A stretch of 44,822 nt of DNA from an uncultured Pseudomonadales bacterium (GTDB lineage: Bacteria; Pseudomonadota; Gammaproteobacteria; Pseudomonadales; Pseudohongiellaceae), in contig CASQMQ010000059.1 in assembly GCA_949430125.1 (NCBI GenBank), forward strand, positions 1 to 44,822. Direction: 5' to 3'. Below are positions 26,531 through 34,776 of this stretch, in pieces (positions within the stretch are counted from its first letter, which is position 1; every line of letters starts with the position of its first letter). The position numbers were made by a program, and so were the translations under genes. Under the pieces are notes generated by a model that made no database searches, was not told the origin of the DNA, and saw only the letters and a program-made list of their open reading frames with translations.

Positions 26531-27554
26531 ATGAAAGAGATCGATTCCTTCAATTTAATCCTCGCTGGTATTGCGCTCTTGACGCAGCTGATAATAGGGC
26601 AGGCCAATGCTCAGGACGCCAATTCGTTAGAGCCTGTAGCGGCGCCAATTCCTCCAGGGCTAGAAACTGTCGAATTCTATAGTCCTGCAGTAGATAGGCG
26701 GATGAAATTCGATATCGTTTTGCCTGAAGGCTACTACCTCGGTGATGCGCGCTATCCAGTTCTCTACCTGCTTCATGGATATATGCAAAATTACACGGTA
26801 TGGGGGCGGAATCTGGCGGCGGCATTCTATGCGCGCGAATTGGATGATTTAATCGTTGTATTGCCCGATGCGGGTAATAGTTGGTTTATCAATTATGCGT
26901 CCAGCACCCAAGGGGCAAACGAACAATTGGGAAGACTACATTGTCAATGATGTGATCGGCCAGGTGGATAAGCGTTATCGCACGGAACCAAGACGTGAAG
27001 CTCGAGCAATCGCTGGTCTGTCGATGGGTGGCTTTGGAGCCTACTCTATTGGTCTTCGGCACAGCGAACTATTTATCTCTATTGGAAGCACTAGTGGCGC
27101 TTTGGGTCATGCGCGTACAGCTGCTGCTGCAATCCGCGCCGGCGCAAACCGAACATCCGCCCCGACAGATCCTCAGCGCCAGGCCAGGATCGATGAGGCG
27201 GATGCTTTTATCTCGAAGATTATCGATGTGCAGGGTTTTAGCACACAGGGTGAGCGCACACCGAAGGGAGTCGACTTCGCAACAGCTGAGCAGGCCGAGG
27301 CCTACGACCCTTTTGCGATTATCTATGAGGTTCCCAGAAGCCAGATGCCGCACATCTATATGGATTCTGGAACCGAGGATGGCCTAGTGCAAGTAGCGCG
27401 CGAAATGGCCCAGCTATTGATGCTAAACAATGTGCCGTTTGACTATATGCAAGATCATGGATCGCATAATTCCGAATATTGGCGCCGCTCCATCGGTCAT
27501 ATGATGACAATTCAGAACGAAGTCATGCAGCGCGCCTTAGGCAAGAGGCCTTAG
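26531..27554 (+). pseudogene. Exported esterase (PF00756 family), one frameshift
   Basis: Two overlapping frames (26531-26950 and 26856-27554) give a single alpha/beta hydrolase of about 340 residues. Part one has a signal peptide (ending IIGQANAQ) and PVLYLLHGYMQNYTVW. Part two has NNWEDYIVNDVIGQVDKRY, the nucleophile elbow GLSMGGFGAYS, the acid in SGTEDGLV and the His in DHGSHNSEYW, so the full triad is present. The break is at a GGGG run (about 26914-26917, CAAGGGGCAAACG). It resembles the esterase D / antigen 85 / ferulic acid esterase type. A one-base correction would restore a normal gene, so this may be a sequencing indel or a phase-variable site. Confidence 0.8.
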
Positions 27555-27559
27555 TAGAA

Positions 27560-28389
27560 ATGGAAAAAGGAAGCGCTAAAAAAACAGCGATGCTGTTTTA
27601 TCTGAGTCTCAGGTAGCCGAGTTCCATGAGCGTGGGTACCTAATTGCCGACTTTGATCTCGACGAGTCCATGCTCGATAGCATCAAGGAGAAACTTCAGC
27701 CGCTCTATCCTGAAGATTATCAACAGAATCCGACACTACCTGCAAGAATTCAAGATGGTTGGAAAACTGTAGACGAAGTCAGACAGCTGGCGAGAAACGC
27801 AAATATTGCGGGTGCGTTGCAGCAGCTACTGGGTCGGCAATCGTTACCATTTCAGACATTAAATTTTCCCATTGGCACGCGGCAGTTCACACACTCTGAC
27901 ACGATCCACTTCAATTCGATACCGAGCAACTTTATGGCTGGCGTTTGGGTAGCCTTGGAAGACATCGATGAAGACAATGGCCCGCTAATGTATTATCCGG
28001 GAAGTCACAAGCTACACGAGTTCTCCATGGATGATTTCGATCTAAAACAGGGCTATCACAACTACCACAAATACGAGGAACGTATTCAGCAACTAGTTGA
28101 GAAGGAAAAGCTAGAAGGAGAATATGGGGTCATTAAGAAAGGTGATGCGCTAATCTGGCACGCCAATCTTTTGCACGGGGGCGCTGAGCAGAAAGACTTG
28201 GCGCGGTCTCGACACTCGCAAGTAACTCACTACTATTTCGCGGATTGTAAGTATTACACGCCGATGAATAGTACGGCTAAGCGATTGAATTTTCGCGAAC
28301 CCTTCTGGATTCCGGAAAGCGCTGACTATCAGATTCCCAAACCAAGCGGTCTATTCAGACGACTTGCAAGAAAGCTTGGCATCAGATAA
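27560..28389 (+). pseudogene. Phytanoyl-CoA dioxygenase (PhyH) family protein, frameshift at poly-A
   Basis: The main frame carries the PhyH Fe(II)/2-oxoglutarate dioxygenase core. The metal ligands are His and Asp in THSDTIHF and a distal His in WHANLLHGG. Other matches are GVWVALEDIDEDNGPLMYYPGSH and the Arg in SRHSQVTHYYF. The N-terminal VLSESQVAEFHERGYLIADF lies in this frame but has no start codon before it. ATG 27560 (MEKGSAKK) enters the right frame only if one base is lost or gained in the seven-A run at 27578-27584. Translation from the internal ATG 27670 would lack about 26 conserved residues. The enzyme would hydroxylate an unknown small molecule or lipid. Confidence 0.75.
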
Positions 28390-28400
28390 TAGCAATCCGT

Positions 28401-28417
28401 CAGCCAGTCGCTGGCTG
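28401..28417 (+). terminator. Hairpin after the PhyH gene
   Basis: CAGCCAG (28401-28407) and CTGGCTG (28411-28417) form a perfect seven-base stem with a three-base loop, 11 bases past the stop codon. The following bases are T-rich (AATTTAGTCTTTT) but there is no clean T-run, so it is a weak intrinsic terminator at best. Confidence 0.35.
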
Positions 28418-28457
28418 TCAATTTAGTCTTTTACGGAGCTAGGACATTAGGAGCACT

Positions 28458-28870
28458 ATAGCTCAGTCGTTAATTGCATTAGCCCTGGTTTGGGTTTTCG
28501 CCTATCGGCAGGCTCGTATGTCTGCCATTCTCGTGTCGTACTGGTGCTTCTGTTAAGCATGACATTCTATGCTGGGTTCGCCTGGCTGTCTTGGTTTTTT
28601 CTATGTCGCTACCGAGCTACTCAGACAATGGCAGCAATCAAGAAGACTTACCGTATGTCGGTTGGAATATCAAACTGGCGATGTACAACTGCCAGATCGC
28701 GTTCAGCAACTCTTTGAGACCGTATTAGTGAGTCTATGTATATTGGCAGGATGCTAGCGACGTTTAAGAAGAAGGTTTGGTATAAGTCCGAGGCTGACGC
28801 TTATCTGGCAGCCGAAGCGGCGAGAGATCTGGCAATACAAGTGGATTATTTTCCCGCTGACCAATTCTAG
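28458..28870 (+). pseudogene. Small membrane protein, start lost and three frameshifts
   Basis: Reading across frames gives a coherent protein of about 137 residues: AQSLIALALVWVFAYRQAR, LLSMTFYAGFAWLSWFF (two hydrophobic segments), ATELLRQWQQSRRLTVCRLE, then SMYIGRMLATFKKKVWY and a hydrophilic tail ending FPADQF. Breaks lie near 28555, 28597 and 28727. A good ribosome binding site AGGAG (28449-28453) is followed four bases later by ATA (28458), not ATG, so the start also seems mutated. The last 44 residues are an open frame from ATG 28736 to 28870. I recognise no family. This is inferred from continuity of composition, not from homology. Confidence 0.45.
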
Positions 28871-28905
28871 TTGTTCAGCGTTGAGGAGTCGTAAGCGATT
28901 CACTA

Positions 28906-29691
28906 CTAGTCGAACATAATCTCGTTTTCGTCATGGACGTTACCAATCTGCCTGGCATCGACCATAGCCTGCAGTGAGTTAGACATAAACTCGCGGCGAT
29001 AGAGCACGAATATGACTACTGCGCAGGCAGCCATGAAGAACCAATCGTTAATAAACCAGGCAAGTGCGGCCATAGCGAAATAGTAAGCGCGTATTCCGTA
29101 GTTGTAGCTGTGCGCGGCGCGGTCCAGCACCTTCGCCATCGCCTTAAAATCCCGAGGCACTGCCTGCGCTTGATATTCTTTGTCACCTTTGTAATATCTG
29201 ACCGTATTGAAGGATGAACCAAACAAGATAAAACAGAATCCATACTGGCGCAGCGCCCAGCTAAATGTGAAGAAGCCATATACAAAGATAAAAATCATCA
29301 ATAGCAATTTCATCTGAACGATTTCCAGAGAAACATCATCGACGAACTGGAGCGATGACATATCCATGAAGCCTTCGCTGGCTGCGCTGAGCACGGTAAC
29401 AAGACTTGCTAAGATGAGTAAGGATGTCGAGGCCATGAATGAGACCTGCCGCTCTAGGCTGCCGAGCAAGTCAGAATCTACTTCGCTCATACCGCTCTTC
29501 GAGAGCTTCAGCACCCATTCCTTGCGGTATCGGTACAGCACGCTAGAGAGGCTATTTCGTTTCTTTGCCTGCTTGCGCGCGAACAGGCTATAGCCTACCC
29601 AGCAACTGAGAAACCAGAAAAAACTGAATATGTTGAGAGGGCATATGTCCATGGCGCGAAGCTTACTGACAGAGATATTGAATTGCAACAT
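28906..29691 (-). CDS. DUF599 integral membrane protein
   Basis: The 261-residue protein has about four hydrophobic segments and the DUF599 signatures: FFWFLSCWVGYSLFARKQ at the N-terminus, SVLYRYRKEWV, LLGSLERQVSFMASTSLLILASL and FSWALRQYGFC. DUF599 proteins are conserved in Proteobacteria and their function is unknown. ATG 29691 has TTAGGG just upstream. A second in-frame ATG (MDICPLN, 13 codons on) is possible. It is divergent from the ABC protein gene. Confidence 0.88.
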   Translation of the reverse strand: MLQFNISVSKLRAMDICPLNIFSFFWFLSCWVGYSLFARKQAKKRNSLSSVLYRYRKEWVLKLSKSGMSEVDSDLLGSLERQVSFMASTSLLILASLVTVLSAASEGFMDMSSLQFVDDVSLEIVQMKLLLMIFIFVYGFFTFSWALRQYGFCFILFGSSFNTVRYYKGDKEYQAQAVPRDFKAMAKVLDRAAHSYNYGIRAYYFAMAALAWFINDWFFMAACAVVIFVLYRREFMSNSLQAMVDARQIGNVHDENEIMFD

Positions 29692-29791
29692 TAGGCCCTA
29701 AATCTGTGCGCTTGTTCTCGGGAGATTGAGGAGTTCTGCCGGCTGGCATCAAGGCAGGAAACTTCGCAACGACTGTGGCAACATCGCTCTC

Positions 29792-31309
29792 ATGGAAACA
29801 CTAGTTTCAATAGATAATGCGCAATGCCGCATAGGCAGACAAGCGCTGTTGGCGATAGGGCATTTTGCTATCGAGTCGGGCGAGCATTGGTGTCTGTTCG
29901 GGCCCAATGGCTGCGGAAAGACGCTTCTCGCTAATCTACTAGCCGCTAAGCGCCCCGAATCTAGCAGTTATGTCAGCTATGGCCCAAATTTTGATCCTGC
30001 TCTTGATCTGCATATCGTTTCCTTCGAGGAGCAGCAGCGCCTCTGGGCGAGAGATAATCGGTTCGATATCAGTGAGTTCAGCGGTGATGCGCAGGACAAA
30101 GGGACTGTGGTTGAAGATCTAATTCGCGCGTCTCGGTCGAGGCAGAACCAGGACGATGTGCTACTCGCGGACCTAATTGAACAGCTCGCACTGGCAGAGG
30201 TACTAAGCAAGGGTATTAGATTTCTGTCGTCGGGACAGATTCGCAAGGTGCTCATCGCACGTTCCCTCTATGCTTACCGTGACGACTCGCCGCAGCTACT
30301 TATTCTGGATGATCCTCTCGAGAGTATTGATCGAGATTCTAGGGAGCAGATCGCAAACACGATTGAAAAATACATGAGCGCGCAGTTCAGTAGCCTGCAG
30401 TTGTGCAGGCGGCAGCAGGATATCTTGCCGGGCGTGAGCCATATGGCAGTCATGGAACGCAGTGGCACCGAGATGCAAATAAGTAGGCAGGGCCTGCTCG
30501 CAGAAGTATTGAAGACTTCGGAATTTATGGATATCAGTGCTGTGGGAATCGAGGCCACTGCAAATCTGGATGCGCTTCTTCCTCACGGAATTCCGATAAG
30601 TAAGCTCCGTGAAGAGCTAATCAGGCTGGAGGACATACAGGCCAACTATGGCGATAGCAAAGTCCTGGTCGATGTGAACTGGATCATGACCAGCCAGGAC
30701 CACGTAGTAATAGAAGGTCCCAATGGCTGTGGAAAATCGACATTGCTCTCTCTAATCGACGGGGAGAATCACAAGGGCTATGGGCAGCAAGTTTTTCTAT
30801 TCGGTCGTTTAAAAGGAAGTGGCGAAACGATATGGGAAACCAAGAAAAACTTCGGCATCGTCTCGAACGAGTTGCATAATAAGTATATAAAGGGCTGGAG
30901 GGTGCTAGACGTTGTAGTTTCCGGCTTCTTCGACTCAGTCGGTCTGTATGACGAGAGTGGCACTGCAGAGGTTGATCTTGCTAAGCGCTGGATAACAGCG
31001 CTAGGGTTGGAGCAATGGGAGAGACAGTATTACCACGAGATATCTTTTGGTCAGCAGCGGCTAGTTTTACTTGCTCGGGCGATGATCAAGAAGCCTCGTG
31101 TACTTATTTTGGATGAACCCTGCGTAGGTCTGGACGACTATCATCGTCAATTGATACTTAGCGTGTTAGATACGATTGCAGAAAGGTCGCTGACCAATAT
31201 TCTGTATGTGACCCACGTGGCTGATGAGCAGCCAAGTTGCATCAATCAGGTTCTGCGTTTTAAAGAGCAGATCGGGGGTGGATTTAGTGTTGAGCAGGTA
31301 GATTCTTAG
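29792..31309 (+). CDS. ModF-like protein with two ABC ATPase domains
   Basis: About 505 residues from ATG 29792, with two tandem ABC ATPase modules and no membrane segments. Module one (about 1-240) has Walker A GPNGCGKTLLANLL, signature LSSGQIRKVLIAR and Walker B LLILDDPLESID. Module two (about 265-505) has Walker A GPNGCGKSTLLSLI, signature ISFGQQRLVLLAR and Walker B VLILDEPCVGLD, and ends with the switch His in YVTHVADE. The arrangement matches ModF (PhrA), whose cellular role is poorly known. Nothing here indicates molybdate transport genes. The start is uncertain: TTG 29726 is in frame upstream but would add a non-conserved leader. Confidence 0.85.
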   Translation: METLVSIDNAQCRIGRQALLAIGHFAIESGEHWCLFGPNGCGKTLLANLLAAKRPESSSYVSYGPNFDPALDLHIVSFEEQQRLWARDNRFDISEFSGDAQDKGTVVEDLIRASRSRQNQDDVLLADLIEQLALAEVLSKGIRFLSSGQIRKVLIARSLYAYRDDSPQLLILDDPLESIDRDSREQIANTIEKYMSAQFSSLQLCRRQQDILPGVSHMAVMERSGTEMQISRQGLLAEVLKTSEFMDISAVGIEATANLDALLPHGIPISKLREELIRLEDIQANYGDSKVLVDVNWIMTSQDHVVIEGPNGCGKSTLLSLIDGENHKGYGQQVFLFGRLKGSGETIWETKKNFGIVSNELHNKYIKGWRVLDVVVSGFFDSVGLYDESGTAEVDLAKRWITALGLEQWERQYYHEISFGQQRLVLLARAMIKKPRVLILDEPCVGLDDYHRQLILSVLDTIAERSLTNILYVTHVADEQPSCINQVLRFKEQIGGGFSVEQVDS

Positions 31310-31389
31310 GGTCGTTTAAAACCCGAGCACTACCTATATCCGAATGCTACTTTCCAGTTAGCGTACGGGCCGTTGCGTTGAGGATACAA

Positions 31390-31821
31390 CTAAGTCCGAA
31401 TGTAACTCTCGAGCTGCTCTATGGTCGATTGCTGCATGGAAATTACATCTTTCACAAGATCGCCGATTGAAACCACCCCGACTACAGTTGTGTTATCTAC
31501 GATAGGAAGGTGGCGGATATGATGCTCGGTCATCACCTCTAATGCATTTTGCACGCTGTCAGTTGGGGCTACGGTGATGACATTCGAGCTCATGATCTCG
31601 CTGACCAAAGTCTTCTTTGAGCTGCGGCCTTTAATGATTACTTCCCGCGCATAGTCCCGCTCCGAGATGATGCCCTCAAGTTTGGCGCCATCCATGACCA
31701 GTAAAGCGCCCGCGCGCTTATCTGCCATAACTTGAATCGCTTCGAAGACAGTATTGGTCGGTGGAACCGACCAGATGTCGTCATTCTCTTTCTGCTTTAG
31801 TATTTGCTGTAGTGTGTGCAT
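31390..31821 (-). CDS. Tandem CBS-domain protein
   Basis: The 143-residue soluble protein consists of a CBS pair: VFEAIQVMADKRAGALLVMDGAKLEGIISERDYAREV, then DSVQNALEVMTEHHIRHLPIVDNTTVVGVVSIGDLVK. CBS pairs bind adenosine nucleotides and act as energy or redox sensors. This stand-alone type is common in Proteobacteria and its target is unknown. AGGAGTGA eight bases before ATG 31821 is a strong ribosome binding site. Confidence 0.9.
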   Translation of the reverse strand: MHTLQQILKQKENDDIWSVPPTNTVFEAIQVMADKRAGALLVMDGAKLEGIISERDYAREVIIKGRSSKKTLVSEIMSSNVITVAPTDSVQNALEVMTEHHIRHLPIVDNTTVVGVVSIGDLVKDVISMQQSTIEQLESYIRT

Positions 31822-31846
31822 CGTTCACTCCTAGTATGAGTAACGA

Positions 31847-32392
31847 CTAATTTACCCTAGACAGAGAAATGCTGGCGAAGCTTGAATTATTACTATGGAA
31901 GCCATAACTATCATTAACAAACAGGGTGAGTTTGCCGTCACAAGTTGCGACGAAGTTGTAATTACCACTAGCCTCATCAAAAGTTAGATCGGAAATCCAG
32001 ACCAAGGTGCTGTGTTTGCAGTTTGCCTGGAGTAGCATTAATTCGAACCAATTATGTTCTCTGGAACGTTTCAGCAATGAAATCGCTGGGAGTGGCATCA
32101 CGCTGTTGGCAAAACCGTACTGATCCAGGGATTGCCTTTTTTCATTTTTATCGATATTGCTGTCCACCCAATTGCTGAGTAGGTTTGTTTTAAATTCATA
32201 CTGCACATTTGCCTGTAGACCAACTTCAGTGTCGAAGTTTGGAATAGTAGTGAAGAACTGCAGCGCAGCCGTTTCGCCGGGCATCAAGACATTGCCTGGC
32301 TGTTCGTCACCGATAGACATCCAACCGGGCACTGTGCAGGCGCTCAGTGAAACCGTGGTTAGAATTGCAGCGAGTGCCTTAAATTTCTTCAA
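31847..32392 (-). CDS. Lipoprotein of unknown function
   Basis: The 181-residue product has a lipoprotein signal peptide with lipobox SLSAC (Cys19), followed by a beta-rich domain of unknown type with three more Cys (including LLQANCKHSTLVWI and FVATCDGKLTL) that could form a disulfide. There is no Asp after the lipobox Cys, so outer-membrane sorting is expected. I recognise no family. It is 25 bases upstream of the CBS gene on the same strand and divergent from the CsaA-like gene. Confidence 0.7.
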   Translation of the reverse strand: MKKFKALAAILTTVSLSACTVPGWMSIGDEQPGNVLMPGETAALQFFTTIPNFDTEVGLQANVQYEFKTNLLSNWVDSNIDKNEKRQSLDQYGFANSVMPLPAISLLKRSREHNWFELMLLQANCKHSTLVWISDLTFDEASGNYNFVATCDGKLTLFVNDSYGFHSNNSSFASISLSRVN

Positions 32393-32529
32393 TGCTATGT
32401 TTCTCTCTAAATGTGTTCCAATTTCATACTACTACTAGATGAGGCTTTGCTCAATTGATGATCGAAAAAATCGAATTGTAAGTGCTACTATTCGGATCAA
32501 GTGCTGCAACTAGAGTAAGAGGCAAGCTG

Positions 32530-32886
32530 ATGGAACAGATTGATTGGGAAGATTTTTTAAAGGTAGAGTTGAGAGTGGGTACTATTATTGCTGCGGAGGA
32601 CTTTCCTGAGGCGAGACGCCCCGCATTCAAGCTGCAGGTAGATTTTGGCGAAGAGATCGGCATTAAGAAATCCAGCGCGCAGATTACGAAACTCTATAAG
32701 AAGGAGGACCTAGTAGGAAAACAGGTCATGGCTGTGGTGAATTTTCCAGCCAAACAGATCGGCCCCATTATGTCTGAGTGCCTAGTTACGGGGTTCTATG
32801 ACAAGGATGGGGCCGTAGTATTAGCCGTGCCGGACCCTTCGGTTGTGGGTACTGGCGATGTCACCAATGGTGAGCGCCTCGTCTAG
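32530..32886 (+). CDS. csaA: CsaA-like tRNA-binding protein
   Basis: The 118-residue protein matches CsaA closely: [57 protein letters not shown] and [10 protein letters not shown]. It is an OB-fold tRNA-binding domain related to the C-terminus of MetRS and to Trbp111. In Bacillus it is linked to protein export as a chaperone. ATG 32530 is preceded by AGAGGCAAG. It is slightly longer at the C-terminus ([12 protein letters not shown]) than the compact form. Confidence 0.9.
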   Translation: MEQIDWEDFLKVELRVGTIIAAEDFPEARRPAFKLQVDFGEEIGIKKSSAQITKLYKKEDLVGKQVMAVVNFPAKQIGPIMSECLVTGFYDKDGAVVLAVPDPSVVGTGDVTNGERLV

Positions 32887-33023
32887 CTGCTAGATCGATC
32901 ATACTCAAGTATTCAGAGAGTCAAAAAGTAGTGATAGTAGGAAAGAGTCTTCTGCTACCTTCTTTGAAGTAGGTTGCTTAGAAAGTCGCGCAGATGACGG
33001 CTACAACTATCGTAATAAGCACT

Positions 33024-33303
33024 ATGAACAACACGCTAGGGATAAATAGTAGGTGTCATCATCGGCGGTATTGTAAATGGAGGCATCGCGGCGATTGCTC
33101 CCATGATTATACCACCGCCCGGAGGCCTTTGCCTTTAAGGACGCCTTCCCCTCACCCGAACACTCAGCTGTAGGTGACTTTTAGGCATTAGTCATTTCGA
33201 TGAGCGTTGTTCAGCAAGTTGATTCCCGCTCAAATACTTTTGAGAACTGGGCTCGACTAATGGTAAAACAAGTTGCGGCTCACCACAAAAAAGGGAGTAA
33301 ATA
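33024..33303 (+). pseudogene. Relic of a membrane-protein gene
   Basis: In this 417-base region without an intact gene, ATG 33024 gives MNNTLGIN. One frame over, it continues as IVGVIIGGIVNGGIAAIAP and IPPPGG, a transmembrane segment followed by the Pro-rich turn seen in a family of small conserved membrane proteins. The rest of that protein is missing. A later frame reads DAFPSPEHSAVGDF-stop-ALVISMSVVQQVDS and runs to a stop at 33303. This looks like a decayed gene or two fused remnants. Homology is from memory of the pattern only. Confidence 0.4.
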
Positions 33304-34299
33304 ATTAAAAGAACATCCAGACTATCTATTTCCGTACTGCTACTGACAATCCTGATGCATCAGCTTGCGCAAGGGCAGGGCTATGAGCCACCGCGCACTG
33401 TCAACGGCAAGCCAGACCTACAGGGCACTTGGAGCAATGCATCCATAACAACCCTCGAGCGAAATGTGCGCTATACCGGATCAACTCTTAGCAACGACGA
33501 AGTGATTCGCGCCACTGACGATCACCCGCAGAACGTGCGTCTAGCTACGGATGACAATATGGTCGCCGGCCAGCTGCCTGATGGCACCGATTTAGGTAGA
33601 GGTCGTGGCTACAATGCCTTCTGGATCGATCCCGGAACCAAATTTGGAACCATTAACGGCGAACACCGTACTGCGTGGATCGTTGATCCCGTCGACGGGC
33701 GTATCCCCTATAACGACGCAGGGCGTGCTCGAAAAGCAGCGCTTAGGACAAAAAATTCCAGCTTCGATGGGCCGGAGACAAGACCGCTAGCCGAGCGTTG
33801 TATCAGCACTGGGCTGCGCACTGGCCCCCCTATGATCAATGGCCTCTATAACAACAACTACGAATTTGTGCAGACTGAAGACTACATGGTCTTGCGCACT
33901 GAAATGATTAGCCATGCGCGCATTATCCCCATCAACTCTGAACACAAGATGGCAGCCTTAGCTCCTATGTTTGGAGAGTCTGTCGCACATTGGGACGGGG
34001 ACACACTAGTGGTGGAGACTACAAACTTCAGCCCAATGCAGGAAGAGGCGGCTATTAGTCTAACCAGCAGTGGGCAGGTGGTAGAGCGGTTCACCCGAGT
34101 ATCTGAGGAGCAAATCATCTATGAATTCACTATCGATGACCCTGAGTACTATGCGCAGCCCTGGCATGGCGAGTTAAGCTTTCTTTCGACGCCGAGTAAG
34201 GTCTATGAGTTTGCCTGTCACGAAGGTAATTATGCGATGAGTGGAATTTTGGCTGGAGCCCGACGAGCCGAACACGATCAGCAGCAGGCCGAGCAGTAG
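33304..34299 (+). CDS. Exported conserved protein, apparent ATT start
   Basis: The first in-frame ATG (33355) falls inside the hydrophobic part of a signal peptide. In-frame sequence upstream gives IKRTSRLSISVLLLTILM, a complete n-region and h-region. An AAGGGAG ribosome binding site (33291-33297) stands six bases before ATT 33304, so translation probably starts there, or the ATG was lost. The mature protein (~300 residues) belongs to a conserved exported group with PPRTVNGKPDLQGTWSN, GPETRPLAERCISTGLRTGPP, YNNNYEFVQTEDYMVL, HWDGDTLVVETTNF and one C-terminal Cys. Its function is unknown. It is followed 12 bases on by the ACT-domain gene. Confidence 0.7.
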   Translation: MKRTSRLSISVLLLTILMHQLAQGQGYEPPRTVNGKPDLQGTWSNASITTLERNVRYTGSTLSNDEVIRATDDHPQNVRLATDDNMVAGQLPDGTDLGRGRGYNAFWIDPGTKFGTINGEHRTAWIVDPVDGRIPYNDAGRARKAALRTKNSSFDGPETRPLAERCISTGLRTGPPMINGLYNNNYEFVQTEDYMVLRTEMISHARIIPINSEHKMAALAPMFGESVAHWDGDTLVVETTNFSPMQEEAAISLTSSGQVVERFTRVSEEQIIYEFTIDDPEYYAQPWHGELSFLSTPSKVYEFACHEGNYAMSGILAGARRAEHDQQQAEQ

Positions 34300-34311
34300 A
34301 GGGAGGATTCA

Positions 34312-34668
34312 ATGGCGGGCGAAGAAGACCTAGATACGTTGCTAGTTCTCTTAGAGCCGAGTTTGCTTCCTGGCGACTTCGTTTTTTGTACTGCAGCCAA
34401 TCTGAAGTACGGCGACTTTGCTGAATTGCAGCCACTAGCGTCTTATCAAGAAGAAGAGGGTCTGACTCTCGTGCTAGCTAAGCAATCGGCTGATGTTGCC
34501 GGTCTAGCTTATGATTCAGTATTTAACTGTATTACTCTAATGGTGCATTCCAGTCTTGATGCTGTGGGACTCACCGCTGCCGTTTCAGGTAAGTTAGCGG
34601 CCAACGGCATCAGTGCGAATGTTATGGCAGCCTATCATCACGACCATGTATTCGTGCCTAGAAAATAA
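34312..34668 (+). CDS. ACT-domain protein with late frameshift
   Basis: The 118-residue protein has the two-part ACT layout: LDTLLVLLEPSLLPGDFVFCT, then EEEGLTLVLAKQSADVAGL, and the second ACT unit ITLMVHSSLDAVGLTAAVSGKLAANGISANVMA with YHHDHVFVP. Homologues continue for about 15-20 residues. Here an AAAA run (34661-34664) precedes an early TAA, and the next frame reads ALQLLTEL up to a TAG at 34706, which is the expected ending. So the last helix is lost as read, which may be technical. ACT domains bind amino acids. No enzyme partner is nearby. The ribosome binding site GGGAGGA precedes ATG 34312. Confidence 0.8.
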   Translation: MAGEEDLDTLLVLLEPSLLPGDFVFCTAANLKYGDFAELQPLASYQEEEGLTLVLAKQSADVAGLAYDSVFNCITLMVHSSLDAVGLTAAVSGKLAANGISANVMAAYHHDHVFVPRK

Positions 34669-34776
34669 GGCACAAGCTAGCGCTACAGCTGCTCACGGAG
34701 CTCTAGATTTTTGCTCAGTCGTTGGTGAGGCCATAAAAATTCTCGAATAAAATAACAAGACTAAAGGTAATCCACG

